From contig JAJEHF010000207.1 in NCBI GenBank assembly GCA_022823865.1, positions 39,735 through 103,734 on the forward strand: DNA of 64,000 nucleotides, in the 5' to 3' direction. How positions within the stretch are numbered: position 1 is the first letter of the stretch; the number at the start of each line of letters is the position of its first letter. This DNA comes from Bryobacterales bacterium. Its GTDB lineage: Bacteria > Acidobacteriota > Terriglobia > Bryobacterales > UBA6623. The position numbers and the translations under genes were made by a program. The notes beneath the pieces are model-generated. The model saw only the letters and a program-made list of their open reading frames with translations, was not told where the DNA came from and searched no databases. Shown one piece after another: positions 54,426-63,900 of the stretch.

Positions 54426-54818
54426 TCAATCTTCTTCCGTTGGCCATCGGCCAGGGACGCGGTAGGCTTCGTCATGACCCGGCCAAGGAGGAATCGTGGC
54501 TAGGACGAACTCCAGCGGCGTGTCCCCGGTGTTTCTGAACTGGAAGCGAGTGCCGAGGGGAATTGCGACAGAAGTGCCTAGCGAAACGTCGATGACTTCC
54601 TCGCGCTCGCCGAGCTTGCGCCAGACCTGGCCCTTGCCGGCAAGGAAGTACCAAACCTCCTCCACCGTTCTGTGCGCCACGGCCACCGAGGTCTGCCCCG
54701 GAGGCAGCGAGCAGTGCGCCATGCTCCCGCTTGCCGTGGCTGCAAGGACGCGGATTTGGGAGCCGTCCGGAGCCAGCGCGTCGTAGGCTTCAGGAAGGTG
54801 CCTGGTCTGCATGGTCAT
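54426..54818 (-). CDS. cupin-domain protein
   Basis: A 130-residue single-cupin protein: TSVAVAHRTVEEVWYFLAGKGQVWRK carries the metal-site His and Glu of cupin motif 1 (HxxxEE), and FQFRNTGDTPLEFVLATIPPW the second strand set. ATG 54818 is used; an ATG two codons on is possible. Likely a small metal-dependent enzyme or binding protein of unknown substrate. It lies between the DUF1549/DUF1553 gene and the low-G+C cassette, with gaps of about 230 and 130 bases, so operon membership is uncertain. Confidence 0.8.
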   Translation of the reverse strand: MTMQTRHLPEAYDALAPDGSQIRVLAATASGSMAHCSLPPGQTSVAVAHRTVEEVWYFLAGKGQVWRKLGEREEVIDVSLGTSVAIPLGTRFQFRNTGDTPLEFVLATIPPWPGHDEAYRVPGRWPTEED

Positions 54819-55046
54819 TCTTCGGGCGCGCGGCCCAATGCGGCCTTCGGTCCGCACGGTGTCCACGGTACAACGGGGCTGCAAGGACTGCCAACCGCAC
54901 CGCTGACGGGGCGGCTGTCCGATCGAGGGCTGGGGGCGAGCGTGAATGTGCGTCGCCAATCCGAGCGGACTGGTGTCAGACTGCTGCCTCGAACGCGGAT
55001 GTGTGGCTATGACTACCCGGTTTCCGGGACCTCTTCGGAGCGTGCG

Positions 55047-58000
55047 TTACTCTCGCGTGATCGTCTCGTCTAGGTTCAGCACCAAGCTGGCCATCATCGT
55101 GTATGCCGCGGCTTCGGGTCGCGAGACTTGGGCGGGGTGCCTCGGTTGCTCTCCCAACAACGCGGTCGCCGCCTGGGGATCGCTGCGGAAGCGATCCAAA
55201 TGGTGGTTGAATCCGGACGACAAGACCCGCGTCTCGCGCTCGTTGGGGTGCCGCGAGGTCGCCAGGCGGAACATGTAGCCCAAGCGCTGGTCGCGCGCGT
55301 CGCCTGCTTCGCGCAGCGCCCTGCCGGCGAGCGCCTTCGATGCCTCCATGTAGGCGGCGTCATTCATGCGGTTCAGAGCTTGCAAGGGAGTATTCGTGCG
55401 CACGCTGCGCACCGTGCAAGCTTCGCGCCCGGCGGAATCGAACAGCATCATCGATGGCGGAGGCACGGCTCGCTTCCAGAAGGTGTACAGGCTCCGGCGG
55501 TACAGGTCGGCTCCGCTGCCCACGTCGTAGTCGGCTCCGCCGGCCAGCTCGGTCCACAGCCCGGCAGGCTGGTAGGGACGCACCGAGGGGCCGCCCAACC
55601 CTTCGACCAGCAGGCCCGAGACGGCGAGGCTGAGGTCACGGACAGACTCCGCGGGCAGGCGCAGGCGAGGGCCGCGGGCCAGCAGCCGGTTGTCCGGATC
55701 CGGTCCGACCTCTCCCTGGCCCAGCCGGGACGACTGGCGGTAAGCCGCGCTCATCACAATCGTCTTGACCAGGGCCTTCATGTCCCAGCCGGATTCCATG
55801 AAGTCCACGGCCAGCCAGTCCAGCAATTCGGGGTGGGTGGGCCATTCACCTTGCGATCCGAAGTCTTCGACCGTCTCGACAATGCCAGCGCCCCACAGCA
55901 TCTGCCAGACGCGGTTGACGGTGACGCGCGCTGTCAGGGGATTGTCGCGGGAGGCCAGCCAGCGGGCGAAGCCCAGCCTGTCGCCCGGGTCGGCGGCAGA
56001 CAGGGCCGCGGGCAGACCCGGCTGCACTTGCTCGGCGGGTGCGTCGTATGCCCCTCGATCCAGGCGGAAGGTCTTGCGCCGGGGCGACGCCTCTTGCATC
56101 ACCATCACCGTGGGCACCGCGTCGAAGTACTGCGCGCGCTCGCGCTCCAAGTCCCGGACCCGCGCCGACAAGGCCGTCAGATCTGCCGGGCCGAGCGCCT
56201 CGCGATAGGCCTGCTCGAGCTTGAGGGACTGGGTCGGAGTACGGTCGGCCGCGGGGATGGCAGCGATCTCGTCGAGGCTACGCTCTTCAGACGCGATGCG
56301 CATCTCGTCAGGGCTCAAGGCGCGGCCGTAGATCAACAGGCGGCGCAGCTTGCCCCGGTAGTCGAACCCCAGGCCGCGACCTACCCGCAGAGGCTCTTTC
56401 GAGCGGATCTCTTGGTTCATTTCGTCGCGGATGATCTTGAGATCGACCGACTCCCCGTCGATGAAGATGCGGACTCCCGAGGCCAGGCGGGTACCGTCAT
56501 AGGTGAAGCCCACTTGCTGCCACTCGCCGATTGCGACGGGCTGCACGGTCTCCAGACGCAGGCAGTCGTCCAGCCAGCGGTTGACCAGGTTGACCTGCAG
56601 CTTTCCGTCCTTGAGGTAAAGGCCCCAGCCGGGGTTGGACTGGGTGTCATCTTCCGGCAGCACGTGCCTCGTCCTCGAAACGATCGTTCCGGTCGGGTTT
56701 TCCGGGCGGATCCACGCAGTGACGCTGAAGCGGTCGCGAAAGCCGAAATTGGCCTTGTCGCCCAGTTCGGCGAAGCTGCCGGGTTCGAACGCCCGCTCGC
56801 TCGGCCTTGGCAGATCGTGGCCTTCTGGGAACGCCAGCGCGAGGTCGCGCCCGTCGATCCACTCGGTGGGCTCGCCCGCAATGTCTCGCTCCCACTCCGG
56901 TCGCCCACTCTCGCGGCGCTTCTGAAGGCGGTCTCGGTCGGCGCGCGCGGCAGCCAGATCTGCGTCCATCCGGGCCAAGGTGGCCTGCTGCTCGCCGGTC
57001 GGGGCTTTGACGAAGGGCGGGGAATTGCCGTACTTGAACGCCTTGCCCTTCTCCGGCACGTTGTTGAAGTAAGCGAACAGCTCGTAATACTCCGTCTGCG
57101 TGAACGGGTCGTACTTGTGGTCGTGGCAGCGAGCGCAGCCAAGCGTCAGTCCCAGCCACACCGTCGAGGTGGTATCGACGCGGTCTACCACGTACTCCAC
57201 CGCGTACTCGGCGTCGACGATGCCGCCCTCGCCGTTGCCTCGGTGGTTGCGATTGAAGCCGGTTGCGATGATCTGGTCGAGGCGGGCGTCCGGAAGCATG
57301 TCGCCCGCGATCTGCTCGATGGTGAATTCGTCGAACGGCTTGTTGGAATCGAAGGCTTCGATGACCCAGTCGCGCCACCGCCACATGTCGCGTTCGGCGT
57401 CGGTCTGGTAGCCGTTCGTGTCGGCGTAGCGCGCGGCGTCGAGCCAGCGGATCGCCATCCGTTCCGCGTAGCGGGGCGACGCCAGGAGCCGGTCCACGAC
57501 GGTTTCGTAGGCATCCGGAGAGTCGTCTGCCATGAAGGCGTCAATGTCGCTCAGTTCCGGGGGCATGCCCGTCAGGTCCAGGCTTGCGCGGCGGATCAGA
57601 GCCTCCTTGGATGCCGGTGCCGACGGCTCCAGGCCCGCGGCGCGCATGCGGCGCAGGATGAATCTGTCCACCGGGTTGACAGGCCAGCCGGGGTGCTCGA
57701 CAGCGGGCAGCGGGGGCCGCTGGGGGGGTAGAAACGCCCAATGCCCCTGCCACTGGGCACCCTCGGCGATCCACTGGCGGAGCAGTTCGATCTCGCGGTC
57801 CGCGAGCGGGTCGTGCCCCATGGCCGCCGGCGGCATGCGCCTGCTCGGGTCTGAAGCTGATACGCGCAGGAACAACTCGCTGCTGCCCGGCTCGCCGGGC
57901 ACGATCGCCTTGCGCCCACCGCTGAGCACCGTTGCTGGCCCCAGTTCGTTGTCCAGGCGGAGGGATGTCATGCGCTTGGCCGCGTCCGGGCCGTGGCAGG

Positions 58001-58127
58001 CGAAGCAGTTCTCGGACAGGATCGGACGAATGTCGCGGTTGAACTGCACGGTGGCTCCCGCCAGAGGGCTCAGGGCAGCGCCCGCGACCAACATGTGCAG
58101 CAGTGAGGCTGGAACTCGCACGATCAC
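55047..58127 (-). CDS. cytochrome c-like/DUF1549/DUF1553 protein with LamG-like insertion
   Basis: A 1,026-residue exported protein. The signal peptide MIVRVPASLLHMLVAGAALSPLAGA is followed by a PSCyt1 cytochrome-like domain (CFACH) and DUF1549 with CARCHDHKYDP. A concanavalin/LamG-like sheet domain (about 430-590: FSVTAWIRPENPTGTIVSRTRH ... WQQVGFTYDGTRLASGVRIFIDGESV ... GRGLGFDYRGKLRRLLIYGRALSPDEM) is inserted before DUF1553 (FARWLASRDNPLTARVTVNRVWQMLWGAGIVETVEDFGSQGEWPTHPELLDWLA). The insertion is found in part of the family and suggests carbohydrate binding. GTG 58127 is used. Its usual DUF1501 partner lies far downstream (49422-50852). Confidence 0.93.
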   Translation of the reverse strand: MIVRVPASLLHMLVAGAALSPLAGATVQFNRDIRPILSENCFACHGPDAAKRMTSLRLDNELGPATVLSGGRKAIVPGEPGSSELFLRVSASDPSRRMPPAAMGHDPLADREIELLRQWIAEGAQWQGHWAFLPPQRPPLPAVEHPGWPVNPVDRFILRRMRAAGLEPSAPASKEALIRRASLDLTGMPPELSDIDAFMADDSPDAYETVVDRLLASPRYAERMAIRWLDAARYADTNGYQTDAERDMWRWRDWVIEAFDSNKPFDEFTIEQIAGDMLPDARLDQIIATGFNRNHRGNGEGGIVDAEYAVEYVVDRVDTTSTVWLGLTLGCARCHDHKYDPFTQTEYYELFAYFNNVPEKGKAFKYGNSPPFVKAPTGEQQATLARMDADLAAARADRDRLQKRRESGRPEWERDIAGEPTEWIDGRDLALAFPEGHDLPRPSERAFEPGSFAELGDKANFGFRDRFSVTAWIRPENPTGTIVSRTRHVLPEDDTQSNPGWGLYLKDGKLQVNLVNRWLDDCLRLETVQPVAIGEWQQVGFTYDGTRLASGVRIFIDGESVDLKIIRDEMNQEIRSKEPLRVGRGLGFDYRGKLRRLLIYGRALSPDEMRIASEERSLDEIAAIPAADRTPTQSLKLEQAYREALGPADLTALSARVRDLERERAQYFDAVPTVMVMQEASPRRKTFRLDRGAYDAPAEQVQPGLPAALSAADPGDRLGFARWLASRDNPLTARVTVNRVWQMLWGAGIVETVEDFGSQGEWPTHPELLDWLAVDFMESGWDMKALVKTIVMSAAYRQSSRLGQGEVGPDPDNRLLARGPRLRLPAESVRDLSLAVSGLLVEGLGGPSVRPYQPAGLWTELAGGADYDVGSGADLYRRSLYTFWKRAVPPPSMMLFDSAGREACTVRSVRTNTPLQALNRMNDAAYMEASKALAGRALREAGDARDQRLGYMFRLATSRHPNERETRVLSSGFNHHLDRFRSDPQAATALLGEQPRHPAQVSRPEAAAYTMMASLVLNLDETITRE

Positions 58128-58301
58128 TTGAGATTATACGGCGCTCGGGGCGGCTGCGGCGCCAATTCTTCAGGGCGGACGGATCGAGCGAAAGGGCTGT
58201 TCACGCCCTATTCTCGGGAACAGAAGCGCCACGGTGCGGTGTCGGTTCGCGGGGGACGCCGGCGTTGCGGAAGCGTCCAAGCCTGCGGATCGGACCGGGG
58301 C

Positions 58302-58832
58302 TCACATGACCCTTGGAGCTTCCTGGCGCGCGATCAGGACAACAGCGTGCGCCTCGGCCAGCTCCCCGCTGCCGACCGGCCCGACACCCTCGCCGGTCTT
58401 GGCCTTCAGGCCGACCGCGGACGCTTCGATTCCCAGCAGGGAGGCGATGTTCTGGCGGATGCGGTCGCGATGCGGGAGCAGCTTGGGCTTTTCGATGATG
58501 ACCACGGCGTCTACGTTGACGACCCTCCAGCCGTAGCCGGTCAACAGTTCTGCCGCATGGCGCAGGAAGACGCTGCTGTCCGCCCCTTTCCATTGCGGAT
58601 CCGTGGGGGGGAAGAGTTCCCCTATGTCGCCTTGCGTCGCCGCGCCCAGCATCGCATCGGTGATCGCGTGCAGCAGGATGTCGCCGTCCGAGTGGCCCAG
58701 CAAACCCTTGTCGGCCTCGATCGCGATCCCGCCCAGGATGAGCTCGCGGCCTGTGGCCAGCCGATGGCAGTCGTATCCGATTCCGACGCGAGTCTCAGTG
58801 GGCTCAACACCGGGGAATGGGGGCGGATTCAC
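58302..58832 (-). CDS. ispF: 2-C-methyl-D-erythritol 2,4-cyclodiphosphate synthase
   Basis: A 176-residue IspF catalysing the cyclisation of CDP-ME 2-phosphate in the MEP isoprenoid pathway. RVGIGYDCHRL carries the zinc Asp21 and His23, and GLLGHSDGDILLHAITDAMLGAA the third zinc His and the CMP site. The C-terminus SGELAEAHAVVLIAR is typical. GTG 58832 is the only sensible start, overlapping the end of ispD by 29 bases, the usual ispD-ispF arrangement. Confidence 0.96.
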   Translation of the reverse strand: MNPPPFPGVEPTETRVGIGYDCHRLATGRELILGGIAIEADKGLLGHSDGDILLHAITDAMLGAATQGDIGELFPPTDPQWKGADSSVFLRHAAELLTGYGWRVVNVDAVVIIEKPKLLPHRDRIRQNIASLLGIEASAVGLKAKTGEGVGPVGSGELAEAHAVVLIARQEAPRVM

Positions 58833-59535
58833 GGTTTTCTTCGTCGAAGTAGAGCTGCGCGATCGACAGGTGGTGCGGGCGCGTGATCTTGATGTTGCGC
58901 TCGCTTCCGCGCAGCACGTACACATCTTCGTTGATGTGCTCCACCAAGCTGGCCTCGTCCGTCGCGGTGAAACCGTCCTGGGCCGCCTGGCGGAAGGCGC
59001 GCTTGAGCAGGTCGACAGCGAAGACCTGGGGCGTCTGCACCAGCATGATGCGCTCGCGGGGCAGCGTGGCGCGCACGACCTTGAGGCTGATTTGCTTGAC
59101 GGTCTCTTCGGCGGGCATGCCGAGAATCACGGCGCCTCGCCGGGCGGCTTCGTCCAGCGCCTGCTCGATCAGGCTCACCGGGACGAACGGGCGGACGCCG
59201 TCATGGACCGCTACGAACTGGATGCCGTCCGACACCTCGTCGAGGCAGTGCCGAACGGACTCCTGGCGGTTGCGCCCGCCTGCCAGCACGCGCACGCGGG
59301 ACGTCTTTGCGGTGTCTGCGAGCATCGCTTGCACGTCCGCTTCGCTGCCCTCCGGCACCGCGACCAAGATCTCCTTGATCCTCGGGACGGCTAGGAACTT
59401 GCGGATCGTCAGCGCGAGGATCGGTACGCCGCCCAGCTTCATGAACTGCTTGCGGTCGCTGCCGTAGTACTTCGACAGGTCCTTGCCCATGCGCGTGCCG
59501 TGCCCGGCAGCCGGAAGGATGGCCGCGACGTCCAT
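58804..59535 (-). CDS. ispD: 2-C-methyl-D-erythritol 4-phosphate cytidylyltransferase
   Basis: A 243-residue IspD, the third step of the MEP pathway (MEP + CTP). AAILPAAGHGTRMGKDLSKYYGSDRKQFMKLGGVPIL is the CTP-binding loop with the essential Arg and Lys residues. VAVHDGVRPFVPVSLIEQAL and LVQTPQVFAVDLLKRAF complete the signature, with Thr/Asp in FTATDEASLVE. An insertion after RMGKD (about 19-27) makes the N-terminal loop slightly longer than usual. ispF overlaps it downstream. Confidence 0.96.
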   Translation of the reverse strand: MDVAAILPAAGHGTRMGKDLSKYYGSDRKQFMKLGGVPILALTIRKFLAVPRIKEILVAVPEGSEADVQAMLADTAKTSRVRVLAGGRNRQESVRHCLDEVSDGIQFVAVHDGVRPFVPVSLIEQALDEAARRGAVILGMPAEETVKQISLKVVRATLPRERIMLVQTPQVFAVDLLKRAFRQAAQDGFTATDEASLVEHINEDVYVLRGSERNIKITRPHHLSIAQLYFDEENRESAPIPRC

Positions 59536-59621
59536 GACTGGGAACTACCTTGCGTGCTTGCGAGCGCGGGCGCTCCACGATGACGGCCTAGCCGCTGTTG
59601 CGCTGGAAGTGGCCGATCGGA

Positions 59622-60506
59622 TTACGAAGCCAGGGCCCGCTTGCAGTAATTGAAGCACTTCTCGACTTCCTCTACGGTGTCGCCGCCCTTGTACTCGTAC
59701 TCGATGTTAGCGGGGATGTCGTAGCCGTTGTCGCGCAGCAGGGCGAGCGTCTCGCGGATCGGGGTGTCGCCCTCTCCGAACGGCACGTTCTCGCCTTGGT
59801 CCCGCTTGCGGTCCTTGATGTGCAGCGTGACGATCTGCGCGTGGTGCTGCTTGATGTAGTCGATCGGGTCGAAGCCGGCCGCGATGAAGTGGCCGATGTC
59901 CAGATTGACCACGATGTGGCTGTTGCCCTTGGAGGCGGCCGCGAAGTCGTCCGGGGTGGCGTACTCGTTTTCCCGGATGCGGGAATGGTTGTGCATGCCG
60001 ACTTGCAGGCCGTAGCGCTGGGCGTGGGCATTGACGCGCCCGGCCACGCTGACCGTGCCGGACGCGGTGAGCGCCTTGGCGCCCATGGCCTTGGCCATCT
60101 CGAAGCCCCGGGCGATCTCTTTGTCGGAGAAGTGGTCGCGGAAGCTGTAGTTGAACGAGTTGAGTTCGATCCCGGCCTCGTGGAAGCTCTCTCCGATCTC
60201 CTCGTAGTGGCTCAGCGGCGTCTCGAGGCGGAAGGCGCGCAGCTTCTCGGGATCCCTGCGGAGTTCGCGCAGCGGCTCGGTGTGGCCGCTCCACAATTCG
60301 CAAGAGCCGATGCCGATTTGCTTCATCGCCGCGATCGCTTCGTCTAGCGGACGATCCCGGAAGCTGTAACTCTGCGCGCAGACGGTCACGCCGGAGAACG
60401 TGGAATTGATCCTGTCGTGGGCGGTAGAGATGCGAACTCCAGCCAAGCCGGCTCCCGCGCCGAGCGCGAAGCGGGTGAACTTTCTGCGTGTGAAACTAGA
60501 TTGCAT
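59622..60506 (-). CDS. Tat-exported sugar phosphate isomerase/epimerase-like TIM barrel
   Basis: A 294-residue AP-endonuclease-2/xylose-isomerase-like barrel with twin-arginine signal (FTRRKFTRFALGAGAGLAG). Metal ligands are seen in SCELWSGHTEP, the MHNHS strand, NLDIGHFIAAG (Asp and His), LHIKDRK (His and Asp) and IEYEY (Glu). Acidobacterial members are exported and usually unassigned; possible roles are hexulose epimerisation or inositol-type chemistry. ATG 60506 has AGGAG seven bases upstream. It lies 86 bases before ispD on the same strand but is not functionally linked to it. Confidence 0.85.
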   Translation of the reverse strand: MQSSFTRRKFTRFALGAGAGLAGVRISTAHDRINSTFSGVTVCAQSYSFRDRPLDEAIAAMKQIGIGSCELWSGHTEPLRELRRDPEKLRAFRLETPLSHYEEIGESFHEAGIELNSFNYSFRDHFSDKEIARGFEMAKAMGAKALTASGTVSVAGRVNAHAQRYGLQVGMHNHSRIRENEYATPDDFAAASKGNSHIVVNLDIGHFIAAGFDPIDYIKQHHAQIVTLHIKDRKRDQGENVPFGEGDTPIRETLALLRDNGYDIPANIEYEYKGGDTVEEVEKCFNYCKRALAS

Positions 60507-60968
60507 TCAATCTCCTCGAATAGCCATTGTTAGGGACTTATATCGAAGAGTGGCGAACCACCACTCGATACGGTTCTGAAGCAAGGCACGGCCCAACGGC
60601 CCACGTTAGCGCTTCGGCGGCAAGAGTCCCAGCCACCGGAATACAGGCAAACCGCATCAATGTTGCTGCTGGCTGCATTTGATTTCAGTATGTCACACAG
60701 GATTCGCCACTCTTCGATACAAGTACACAGCGGCCGCTGGCAGCCTCGGCTCAGGAGTCGGAGAAGATAGTCAGCCGCGGAGCCAAGGGGCCCTGCAGCT
60801 CGATGGTCTGGCGAGGGCTTTCCGCCCGGTACGATCTCACTTTGTGAGCGAAGCTCTCGCGGTGCTTGCAAGGGCGGCGAGGATGCCTGTCGGCGCTGCC
60901 CGGAAGGCCGCTTGGGAGTCTGCCAGCGGTAGCTGACCGGCTCGGCGAGCTCTCCGGGACGGCCGGGG
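60507..60968. other. intergenic region containing a possible MITE
   Basis: About 460 bases upstream of the isomerase-like gene and downstream of the large secreted protein. The part at 60541-60719 is bounded by inverted repeats (see separate entry). The remainder holds only short frames without motifs. Confidence 0.5.
60541..60719. mobile_element. possible MITE with 17-bp terminal inverted repeats
   Basis: TATCGAAGAGTGGCGAA (60541-60557) and its exact reverse complement (60703-60719) bound a 179-base non-coding stretch. If the outermost TA on each side is a duplicated target, the terminal repeats are 15 bases (TCGAAGAGTGGCGAA) and the element fits the IS630/Tc1-mariner style of TA insertion. 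The left end also folds on itself with CCACTCGATA. No transposase is encoded. The assignment rests on structure only. Confidence 0.55.
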
Positions 60969-63900
60969 CTAGTTCTCGTCCTCGCTCCTCTGCCGGATGT
61001 CGTACACGGACTCGGGCCCGAACACGGTCCATTCCTTGAGCCAGTTCTCGCTCCGGCCGAAGGCCCCGATGTAGCCCTTCCGCTCGATGGTCAGGGCGGG
61101 CGAGTCGGCCTTGGGGCGCGGGTCGGGATCAGCGAAGTCGCGCACGTCGCGCAGCTTCGGGTTCCGCACTTCGAAGTCCTCATCCTTGGCGATGCCGGCC
61201 GGCACCTGGGGCGAGCCGTTGAGCCACAGCAGCGCGCCTGTGAGCGAGCTCTCGCCCTCGCCGAACAGCAGGCGCGAGCGGCCCGAGGCGCGCAGCGCCC
61301 CGCCGCTGAAGTGGGCCGCCAGCAGGTCGCGGAGCTGCACGGCCGTGCCGTCGGCCAGCCGCACGGCGACCGCCCGGCGGCTGCGCCGGTCGTAGGGCGC
61401 GCCGTGCACCAGGGTGAGGTTGGACAGGGTCGGCAGCGAGCGCGGCTCGCGGTCGTGGCCCTCGGGGTCGTGGCCGCCGGAGAGGCCGTCGCCGCCCCCG
61501 CGGCCGTGCTGCACGTACAGGTGCGCGGCCCCGCCCTGCCAGCCGCGCTGCCAGGACAGGCCCGAGCCGCCCGAGCCGCTGGCCACGCAGTGGTCGCAGG
61601 CGGCGCTGCCACCGTGGAAGGCGAAGCCGTCGCCGAGGCTCTGACGGGCCTGGACGTGGTCCAGCAGCGTGCCGCTGCCGGCCCCGTACAGGCCGATCGC
61701 GGGACCCGGCGCCTCCGGGTCGCCGGAGGCCCCGGCGAACTCCACGCGCACGTAGCGCAGCAGGCCGGAGGAGCCCTCCGCGTCCGTGCCGCCGTAGGCC
61801 GGCCGCTCGGGGGGCAGCACGCCCGGCGCCACGCCCTCCAGGCGCGTCACCGGGGCCCGGCCGAGGATGCGCAGCCCGGCCCAGCAGCCCGGCTGGCGGT
61901 AGCCGGCTGGCACCGAGCAGGTCAGCACCACGGGGGCCTCGCGGGTGCCCTCGGCGACGATCCGGCCGCCGGGCTCGACGATGATCGCGGCGTGGGATCC
62001 GAAGGCCTGCAGCAGGGTGCCGGGCTCGATGGCGAGGGTGGCGCCGGCATGGACGAACAGCTGGTGGCCGAGGTAGTAGAGGGTGTCGGCGCGCAGGGTC
62101 ATGTCGGAGCGGATCTCGCGGTCGAAGCCGGAGCGGTTGAGCAGCACGGAGCGCTGGGCGACGGCGAACTTGGCCCAGGCGCGGCGGGTGCGCAAGGGCT
62201 CGGCGGGGGCGGCGGCCTGCTCGGAGGGCTCGCCGGGGCGCAGCTCCAGCACGAACTGCCACAGGCCGGGCTCGGGGGCCTGGCCCTCGAAGGCCAGCTC
62301 GCGGTCGGCGGCGGAGAGGCTTTGCGGAGACGCGGCGCTGGCGGGCTGGCCGCGGGCGTCGACCGCCTCGGCGTGCAGCTGCCCCTCGGCCGACAGCGGG
62401 GCCAGCCATTGGCGCTCGCCGCCGCCGGCCCGCTCCAGCCAGGCGAAGGCGCGGTAGCGGCCGCGGTCGTCGTGGGGCGCGAGGCTGCGGTACAGCCGCA
62501 GCGTCTCGCCGGGGCGGTAGCCGGGCTTGTCGGTCCACAGCGCCAGCTGCAGCGGCTGCGGGTCGCGCGGCCGCTGCTCGCTGCCGCCGGAGGCGTCCTG
62601 CGGATTCTGCGGGTCCGGCGGCGGGTCCTGCCCCGGCGGCGTGGGGTCGTCGTCTGTGACGGTCACGCTGGCGGTGCGCTGCGAGGCCGCGGTGTGCAGC
62701 GTGTAGCCCGAGCCCGCGACCAGCGCCGCCGTCACCGAGCCGTTGGCCTCGTCCGTGCTGTCGTCGACCGTGGCCACGCTGTAGGTCGCCGAGCCCGAGG
62801 TCGGGACCGTCACCGTCTTCGAGCCGGTTCCGCCCGCCACCACGAAGCTGCCCGTCTGCGAGATGCTCAGGCCGACCGTCAGGTTCGAGGCCGGGACCGG
62901 CGACGCGCTCACTCTGAAGGCGGCGCTGCCGCCCTCGCTCACGGACGCACCCACGCGCGCGATGCTCACCACCGGCGTGGTGGCAGGGGGCGGGGTCCCG
63001 CCCGTCTTCGCCGTCCCCTTGATCGCGATTGGTGGTATTGAGGAGACGGTTGACTCGGTCCAGCTGCCTGCGCCCTGCTTTTGCAACAGTGTGTTGGCAA
63101 TGCTCCAGCCGCTGGCCTTGCCCGAATCCTCGGCATCACTGTCCGTCCGGTCCAGGTTGGTTTGGGCTCCTCCGCTCGTGATCTCGAAGAGCACGGCGTA
63201 GGTCGTGTTCGCGGCCAGCGTCGCGCCAGCCGACGCCGTGAATGTGTTGGTCCCGCCGACGACGGGCGAAGACGGGTTGGTCAGCACGTGCAGGCTGGTG
63301 CTGGGGCTGCCGGAGGAGGTGTTGTAGATGCTCACCTGGGTATTGGCGCCGAGCGTTCCGGAGGACAGCCTCGCGTCGACCGCGGAGAGCGTGTAGCCGG
63401 CCGTGTTGGTCCCGGTCGTGAAGGGCAATGCGATGGCCCAGTTCACCCCCGAAAAAGTGCCGAATCCAATGCTGCCGCCGACCGAGGTCTGCCCGGTGTT
63501 GCTGACGAGCGTCACGGCCGCCGAGTCCGGCGTGGCGTTCTTCACCGTCTTGCCGGAGAAGGTCGCCACCTCGAGGGCGCTGTTGGCGCCTGCGCACGGG
63601 TCACACGTGTCTTTCAGGGGGGAGCTGCCCGGCTTGGTGTAGCTCACCGTCACCGTCTGGCCGTGGGCGACGGCCGAGTCCAGGGTGACGCTGACCTCCT
63701 TGGGATTGGCGGCATTGATCGTGACCGTGCCGGTGCCGGTGCGGCCCCCGCTGACGGTGAAGGCGCTGGCCGCGGGGACCGAGCCCGTCGCCAGCTTGGC
63801 GTTGAAGGTCAGCGTCAGCGCGGTGCCGTTGACGGCGGCGGAGGCCAGCGTGGGCGCCACCCAATGGCACTGAGTTAGGCTGGGCCAATCCGGCGTTTCT

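Noticed and set aside
55128..57731. 867-codon plus-strand frame opposite the DUF1549/DUF1553 gene
   Set aside because: Antisense shadow: the minus strand carries haem motifs and complete domains, while the plus frame has none.
60530..60871. 113-codon open frame in the intergenic region
   Set aside because: It runs through the inverted repeats of the possible MITE and shows no motif or start signal.
61311..63041. 576-codon plus-strand frame opposite the large secreted protein
   Set aside because: It is a Gly/Ala/Arg-rich mirror of a real beta-rich coding sequence, with no recognisable domains.
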